Shown here piece by piece: positions 6,179-10,398 of a DNA stretch of 10,398 nucleotides. The position numbers and the translations under genes are program-made. The DNA is from Sphingomonas sp. GTDB lineage: Bacteria; Pseudomonadota; Alphaproteobacteria; Sphingomonadales; Sphingomonadaceae. The DNA lies in assembly GCA_013812805.1 (NCBI GenBank), contig JACCSV010000245.1, forward strand, positions 1 through 10,398. Reading direction: 5' to 3'. Each line of letters opens with the position of its first letter. The stretch's first letter is position 1. The notes under the pieces were generated by a model, which was not told where the DNA came from, did no database searches, and worked only from the letters and a program-made list of their open reading frames with translations.

Positions 6179-6601
6179 CTAGCTTTCGAACCTGACCGTG
6201 CCCGAGATGCTTTCTGTCATCCGCAACAGTTGCTCGCGGACGGGTTGGTCGACGCTCGCGGGGATCAGGTCGTCGATCGAGTCGCGGGCTTCGAAATAAC
6301 TGGCACTGACACGCACCAGCTCCATCGACCAGCCGGGGAAGCTGCGGACCTTGATGGGGCGTTCGTCCCGAACCTCGATCGCGGAATGACGACGGTCCCG
6401 GCGCAGCCGCGCAAGCAGGTCGGTAATCGCGGTTTCCGCACCTTCGATGACCTGCAGAAACCGGGTTCCGTTGAACACCAGCATCCCGGTGACACCGTCG
6501 AGGGCGTTGAACTCGAGCGCGGTGCGATGAATTTTCTCGAGGTCCCGCGCGCCTAGATCAAGGCTCGCGCGGCTGGTGTAGGTTAGTGTCTTGAGATCCA
6601 T
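6179..6601 (-). CDS. BLUF-domain blue-light photoreceptor
   Basis: A 140-residue short BLUF protein, which binds FAD and senses blue light through a hydrogen-bond switch. The key residues are all present and correctly spaced relative to AppA: Y8 (LTYTS), N32 (EFNALDGVTGML), Q50 (RFLQVIEG), and W91/M93 (FPGWSMELV). About 45 residues of C-terminal helices follow, with no fused output domain, so it must act on a partner protein. The ATG at 6601 is chosen for its AAGGGG ribosome binding site and the family-typical start MDLKTLTYTSRA; the open frame reaches 6637. It is the first gene of the minus-strand series with the rhodanese and TIR genes. Partner and output are unknown. Confidence 0.93.
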   Translation of the reverse strand: MDLKTLTYTSRASLDLGARDLEKIHRTALEFNALDGVTGMLVFNGTRFLQVIEGAETAITDLLARLRRDRRHSAIEVRDERPIKVRSFPGWSMELVRVSASYFEARDSIDDLIPASVDQPVREQLLRMTESISGTVRFES

Positions 6602-6753
6602 GCCGCGCCCCTTAGTGAAACCGACCAGCCAGTCCAACTGACCACCTCAGGTCGCGTGCTTGACCACCGAGCGCCACGCTTCGACGTCGGTCGGTGCCAG
6701 CAGCCGCGTCCGGGTTGGGCAGCGATTACTGGTGTGGAGGGCGGCGGTCGGCC
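6602..6753. other. Gap between the BLUF and L,D-transpeptidase genes
   Basis: A 152-base gap between two minus-strand genes. It should hold the BLUF promoter, but I see no convincing sigma-70 or EcfG motif. A weak hairpin (AGGGC at 6738-6742 with GCCCT at 6751-6755) overlaps the transpeptidase stop and has no T-run. Confidence 0.4.
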
Positions 6754-8043
6754 CTAGGCCATCCGCCGGCGGTCGAGGCCATACATGTCATCGAAGTAAG
6801 TGATCGACGAACCGCTCGGAACCGCCGTCAGATAGGTGATGTACAGCGGCACCAAGCTCGGCAGCGGCACTCTTTGCTCGGCACTCGCGCCCTGCGGCTT
6901 GACCGGCTGGCCGAACAGCCAGCGAGCGAAGCGCGGTGCATCCTCGAGCCGCACGCAACCGGCGCTGACCAGCCGCCCCGACTCGCCAAGCGGGTCCTTC
7001 GACGGCGTGTCGTGAAGCCAGATCCCCTCCTTGTTGGGGAACATGAACTTCATCTTCCCCATCGAATTGGCGGGACCCGGCCGCTGGCGCAGGCGAATCT
7101 CGGTGCGGCCGGCAACCACCGCTTTCCAGTCGACCGAACTGGCGTCGAGCACTCGGGCGTCGTCGCTCCAGTCGCTCATCACCTCATAGCCCTTGGCCTT
7201 GAGGTAGCTCTTGCCTTGCTTGAGGACGTTGGGCGCAAGCCGCTTGGCGGTGATGTCGGGAGGCGAGTTCCAATAAGGGTTGAGAACCGCAAAGCGGATG
7301 AATGCGGTCATCATCGGGGTTGCCGCTTCGGGCTTGCCGGCGACGACCCGCATCGAGTCCACGACTTCGCCATTTTCGTACATGTACAACCGCTGCGCGA
7401 CCGGATTGACGACCACGTAGCGCTGCCGGCCGAACGGAAGGGTCCGAGCGCGCTGCAGGTTGAGCGCGATCAGCCGCCGCTGGTGCTCGTTCGAAAAGCG
7501 GCGGTTGACCAGCGCTTGCCTAAGCTGGCCATAGGTCGGGTTGAGCCAGCCGATCCGCTGCACATAGTCGCCGAGTGAAGGGGCGCTTGCCGCCTGGCTC
7601 AACAGCACGCGCGCCGGCAGCGGTGTAGGCTTGAGCTCTGGATCGACGTAGATGATGCCGACACCGGGATCGCGGGCCAGGTCGCCCGCGTACGCGACGA
7701 ACGCTTCGCTCAACATCATCTCGGCCCGGATGACCGCCCGCGGATCGCCGCGCGACGCCTTGGCAACGGCCTTGTTCAGCGCCCGCAGATCGTAGCGCCC
7801 GGGATCGAGCCCATCGACCTGTGCGGAGTTAAGCAGCTGCAGCAAATGCTGGGCGCCATGGCCCGAATTGGGCGCAAGCCAGAGCCGGGCGCCGCCGCGC
7901 GAGCGGTAGAAGTCACTGACTGCGGCAGATGCGGAGCGGTCAGCGACGACCGCCCCGGCTGGAGTGGCTGCGGCAAAGCCCAGCGAACCTGCGGTAACCG
8001 CGAGTGCGGCGGCAAAGCCGGCGAAGCGGCGATTGATTTGCAT
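6754..8043 (-). CDS. YkuD-family L,D-transpeptidase (YcbB/LdtD-like)
   Basis: A periplasmic enzyme that forms 3-3 crosslinks in peptidoglycan or attaches proteins to it. The 429-residue product has a signal peptide (MQINRRFAGFAAALAVTAGS, cleavage near 29-34), then an N-terminal scaffold domain (about 40-200; LLQLLNSAQVDGLDPGRYDL is typical of YcbB-like enzymes). The YkuD catalytic domain spans about 207-380, with H344 in WLHDTPSKD and the nucleophile C363 in SAGCVRLED, the HX(n)SxGCxR signature. Length is shorter than E. coli LdtD and no clear LysM or peptidoglycan-binding module is seen. The ATG at 8043 has GGAG about 10 bases upstream and gives an ideal signal peptide; the ATG at 8052 is the alternative. 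It is divergent from the DUF6766-like gene. Confidence 0.92.
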   Translation of the reverse strand: MQINRRFAGFAAALAVTAGSLGFAAATPAGAVVADRSASAAVSDFYRSRGGARLWLAPNSGHGAQHLLQLLNSAQVDGLDPGRYDLRALNKAVAKASRGDPRAVIRAEMMLSEAFVAYAGDLARDPGVGIIYVDPELKPTPLPARVLLSQAASAPSLGDYVQRIGWLNPTYGQLRQALVNRRFSNEHQRRLIALNLQRARTLPFGRQRYVVVNPVAQRLYMYENGEVVDSMRVVAGKPEAATPMMTAFIRFAVLNPYWNSPPDITAKRLAPNVLKQGKSYLKAKGYEVMSDWSDDARVLDASSVDWKAVVAGRTEIRLRQRPGPANSMGKMKFMFPNKEGIWLHDTPSKDPLGESGRLVSAGCVRLEDAPRFARWLFGQPVKPQGASAEQRVPLPSLVPLYITYLTAVPSGSSITYFDDMYGLDRRRMA

Positions 8044-8134
8044 CTGAATCATTCTCCCTGCGCAAAAACCGCGCACTTGCGAATAGTCCGGTGAGTGGGC
8101 GCGAGTCGTCCTCCGCTCGCCGAGCTTCTTTCCC

Positions 8135-8162
8135 GAGATAAGAAATTCTGCTCCAAGGTCAA
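8135..8162 (-). promoter_or_regulatory. Candidate sigma-70 promoter for the L,D-transpeptidase gene
   Basis: On the minus strand TTGACC (8162-8157), a 16-base spacer, and TATCTC (8140-8135). It lies about 90 bases upstream of the transpeptidase start. The -35 is good and the -10 moderate. Confidence 0.4.
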
Positions 8163-8194
8163 CCGTTTAGCCCTTCTCGTCGGCTTTATTCCCT

Positions 8195-8223
8195 GTACGC
8201 CCGGCTTGTACGTTCGGCCGTAC
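8195..8223. repeat. Inverted repeat in the divergent intergenic region
   Basis: GTACGCCCG (8195-8203) and CGGCCGTAC (8215-8223) are inverted copies with one mismatch, separated by 11 bases, and a third GTAC sits between them at 8208-8211. The position between two divergent genes suggests an operator or an RNA structure, but no known regulator site is recognised. Confidence 0.45.
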
Positions 8224-8268
8224 CTTCGAGTCCATGGCCCCACCGCGAGCGGGATTGCGACCGATGGC

Positions 8269-8294
8269 GGAAAACTCCGGCAAAGCCGCGCGTT
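8269..8294 (+). promoter_or_regulatory. Possible EcfG-type promoter, one mismatch
   Basis: GGAAA (8269-8273), a 17-base spacer, then CGTT (8291-8294). The -10 part is exact and the -35 has A instead of C at its last base. It lies 33 bases before the DUF6766-like start, close enough for a short leader that still contains the ribosome binding site. Confidence 0.45.
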
Positions 8295-8326
8295 GAGCGG
8301 GCAAGAACGATCGAGTCGGAGGAACC

Positions 8327-8986
8327 ATGCCGAAAGTTCTCAAGGACAACGGGCTGACCTTCGTCCTGTTGCTGCTGTTTGCCGCCAGCCTGATAGGTCA
8401 TTGGCTGACGGGCCTTCACTTTCACAACGCCGAGCTGGCCGAGCATGGCGAACAGCCGATCGGCGCCCTCGCCTTCCTCACCGACCCCCAGTTCCTCGCC
8501 ACCGTGTTCGAGAATTGGGAAAGCGAATTCCTGCAGATGTCGGCCTATGTGGTCCTCACCGCATTCCTGTTCCAGCGCGGTTCGGCGGAATCCGCAGACC
8601 CCGACGAGCACCCGCGCGACGGACGCCTGTCCGAAATCCGCGCCACCAAGGACAGCCCGTCGTCGCTCGGCCACGGGCGCGCGGCGCGCTGGCTCTACGC
8701 CAACTCGCTTGGAATCGTGCTCTTCCTTCTGTTCATCGCCTCGTTCGTCCTGCACTGGACGTTCAGCGCCCGAAAGGCCGCCGAGACCGCGCTGCAGCAC
8801 GGAGCAGCGCCACGGTCGATGACCGAATATCTGTCCGAAGCGCAGCTGTGGTTCGAATCCTTCCAGAACTGGCAGAGCGAATTCCTGTCGACGGCGGTGC
8901 TGGTCGTGCTCAGCATCTTCCTGCGGCAGATGAATTCGCCTGAATCCAAGGCGGTCGCCGCGCCGCACCGCCAGACGGGAGCGTAG
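8327..8986 (+). CDS. DUF6766-like membrane protein built from two repeats
   Basis: A 219-residue inner-membrane protein of unknown function. Four hydrophobic helices are visible at about 10-28, 66-82, 125-143 and 186-202. The halves are related: LTFVLLLLFAASLIGHW pairs with IVLFLLFIASFVLHW, and ENWESEFLQMSAYVVLTAFL pairs with QNWQSEFLSTAVLVVLSIFL, each ending in a polar segment with SAES or SPES. Between the helices of each module is a soluble loop with histidines and acidic residues; the central linker (85-120) is charged. The ATG at 8327 has GGAGGA just upstream. The DUF assignment is from memory of such alphaproteobacterial proteins. The promoter suggests stress control, which is an inference. 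Confidence 0.8.
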   Translation: MPKVLKDNGLTFVLLLLFAASLIGHWLTGLHFHNAELAEHGEQPIGALAFLTDPQFLATVFENWESEFLQMSAYVVLTAFLFQRGSAESADPDEHPRDGRLSEIRATKDSPSSLGHGRAARWLYANSLGIVLFLLFIASFVLHWTFSARKAAETALQHGAAPRSMTEYLSEAQLWFESFQNWQSEFLSTAVLVVLSIFLRQMNSPESKAVAAPHRQTGA

Positions 8987-9081
8987 CTCGGACCCGTTTT
9001 CAGCAAAGGCTCATGAGTTGCTCATGCCGCTCACCCGCCGCGCCGGTAAGGTTAAGCCTCACCCACCGGGAGGCAAGCAAC
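8987..9081. other. Gap before the serine hydrolase gene
   Basis: A 95-base gap. A GGGAGG ribosome binding site at 9068-9073 serves the next gene. A CTCATG motif occurs twice near 9010-9025. I see no clear terminator or promoter. Confidence 0.4.
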
Positions 9082-10398
9082 ATGACTTTCAAGAAACTTG
9101 TTGGAACCATCGCACTGGCGAGCGTCTCGTCGCTGGTGGTGGCTCCCGCAACCGCGATCGCGCAATCTGCGGCGATGGAAGCGTCCGACCTGAAGGCTGA
9201 GGCCGATGCCATCGTCACAGCCGCTTACCCGGCCGAGGAGCCCGGCGCAGCGGTAATCATCACCCGCGGCGGGCGAGTGGTCTACGCTGCCGGGCGCGGC
9301 CTCGCGGACGTCGACACGCGTGCGCCGATCACCCCCGACACCGTCTTCCGATTGGGCTCCATCGTCAAGCAGTTCACCGCCGCCACCATCCTCAAGCTGG
9401 TGGAGGAGGGACGCGTCTCGCTTGATGACCCGGTCTCGCGCTTCTTTCCCGACTGGCCGCAGCCCGGCGCCGGCGCCACCGTCCGCCAGGTGCTCAACCA
9501 CACCTCGGGGATCCAGGATTTCACCAAGATCCCCGGCTGGATCGCCAAGAACCGCACCCGCCCCTTCACCACCGCCGAGATGCTCGCCGTGTTCCGCGAC
9601 CTGCCGGCGCGCGCACAGCCAGGGCATGCCTGGGAGTATAACAACGGCGGCTACGTTCTGCTCGGCGCGATCATCGAGAAGGTCACCGGGCAAGCCTGGC
9701 ACGAAGCGCTGGCCGAGCGGATCACCAAGCCGCTTAGCCTGCGCACGATCGTCCACCCGCTTCCCGGCGCCCAAGGCCCGGCAAGCGCGCGCGGCTACAC
9801 GCGGCACGACGGGCGCGTTCGGCCGGTGCCGCCATCGCACATGAGCGTCGCCCACGCTGCCGGGGGCCTCACGGGCAGTGTCGGCGACATGGCGCGCTTC
9901 GCCGATGCGCTCCACCGTGGCCGCCTCGTCAGCCCCGCGCTCTACCGGGAGATGACCCGCCCGGCGCCGCTCGCCGGCGGGAAGGCGGAGACCTACGGCT
10001 TCGGCCTGCGCTTGCGCGAAATCCGCGGCCGGAAGGCGCTGGTCCACGGCGGCGCCGGCGCCGGTCTCGATACCGACAGCGTTTATATCCCTTCCGAAGA
10101 CCTGTTCGTCGCCGTCTTCACCAACAGCGACGAGCCAGCGACTGACCCGAGCCTCCTCACCCGCCGCCTCGCGGCGCTCGCGCTTGGCGAGCCGATTCCG
10201 AGCTTCACCCGCGCGAACATCAAGCAGAGCACCATCGCGCCTTTATTCGGCGCCTACGCCGCCGACCGCGGCCCGCCGCGCCTGTTCTTCGAGCGCGACG
10301 GTAAGCTGTTCATGGCTCGCGGGGAGGCCGAGCGGGAAGCGTTCGCCGCGGGCGAGGACCGCTTCTTCTTCGGCCCCGGCGAGCTCGACTGGTTCGCC
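9082..10398 (+). CDS. Periplasmic class C beta-lactamase-like serine hydrolase (3' end outside the window)
   Basis: A member of the beta-lactamase/D-alanyl-D-alanine carboxypeptidase/esterase superfamily (PF00144 type). 439 residues are present and the frame is still open at the edge. The signal peptide MTFKKLVGTIALASVSSLVV ends near AIA-Q28. The active-site set is complete: S93-I-V-K96 (SxxK) in RLGSIVKQFT, Y186-N-N188 (YxN) in WEYNNGGYVLLG, and H322-G-G324 (HxG, in place of KTG). LNHTSGIQDF (138-147) is also typical of the family. The segment after about residue 350 begins a C-terminal extension (GAYAADRGPPRLFFERDGKL) like those of longer family members. The HxG motif makes an esterase or peptidase more likely than a true AmpC lactamase. 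The start has GGGAGG eight bases upstream. Confidence 0.92.
   Translation, partial: MTFKKLVGTIALASVSSLVVAPATAIAQSAAMEASDLKAEADAIVTAAYPAEEPGAAVIITRGGRVVYAAGRGLADVDTRAPITPDTVFRLGSIVKQFTAATILKLVEEGRVSLDDPVSRFFPDWPQPGAGATVRQVLNHTSGIQDFTKIPGWIAKNRTRPFTTAEMLAVFRDLPARAQPGHAWEYNNGGYVLLGAIIEKVTGQAWHEALAERITKPLSLRTIVHPLPGAQGPASARGYTRHDGRVRPVPPSHMSVAHAAGGLTGSVGDMARFADALHRGRLVSPALYREMTRPAPLAGGKAETYGFGLRLREIRGRKALVHGGAGAGLDTDSVYIPSEDLFVAVFTNSDEPATDPSLLTRRLAALALGEPIPSFTRANIKQSTIAPLFGAYAADRGPPRLFFERDGKLFMARGEAEREAFAAGEDRFFFGPGELDWFA

Noticed and set aside
6647..6715. Minus-strand frame ending LLAPTDVEAWRSVVKHAT before a TGA
   Set aside because: It looks slightly protein-like, possibly a remnant, but has no start codon or ribosome binding site and is too short to assign.
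9106..9129. GGAAC followed by GTCT as another EcfG promoter
   Set aside because: It lies inside the start of the serine hydrolase gene, and the -10 part does not fit CGTT.
9052..10047. 331-codon minus-strand frame under the serine hydrolase
   Set aside because: It is antisense to a gene with a complete SxxK/YxN/HxG active site; a shadow frame.
1..10398. CRISPR, tRNA, rRNA, insertion sequence or attachment site
   Set aside because: No spaced direct repeats, cloverleaf, transposase motif or terminal inverted repeats were seen on either strand.

Overview
The window is GC-rich alphaproteobacterial chromosome, most likely from a Sphingomonas-like member of the Sphingomonadales. This rests on codon use, the style of the exported proteins, and sites that fit the alphaproteobacterial general stress response sigma factor EcfG (GGAAC, a 16-17 base spacer, then CGTT). 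The lineage is an inference from these features, not from a marker gene. There are no rRNA or tRNA genes, CRISPR arrays or insertion sequences. Gene density is high and no gene-free gap exceeds 300 bases.

Layout. The left edge holds the start of aspS (minus strand, cut by the window edge), divergent from rnd (ribonuclease D). Next is a small general-stress-type glycine-zipper protein on the plus strand, behind an EcfG-type promoter and closed by a strong hairpin terminator. Facing it is a small minus-strand WGxxGxxG exported protein with a textbook EcfG promoter. From about 6.6 kb down to 2.77 kb runs a minus-strand series of five genes: a BLUF blue-light photoreceptor, a membrane-anchored rhodanese, a TIR-transmembrane-TPR protein, and two small lipoproteins. 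The last three are packed tightly enough to be one operon. The TIR gene is split by one extra base near 4887-4889. To the right is a minus-strand YkuD L,D-transpeptidase, divergent from a plus-strand four-helix membrane protein (DUF6766 type) built from two copies of one module. A periplasmic class C beta-lactamase-like serine hydrolase then runs off the right edge.

How the genes may work together. Housekeeping RNA functions (aspS, rnd) sit beside an envelope and stress island. Two genes, and perhaps a third, carry EcfG-like promoters, so they are probably co-regulated under general stress. The BLUF-rhodanese-TIR-lipoprotein series combines a blue-light input, a sulfur/redox domain, a potential NAD-consuming TIR domain facing the cytoplasm, and two outer-envelope lipoproteins. 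No such pathway is known to me. The combination and the frameshift in the TIR gene are the parts most worth a second look.
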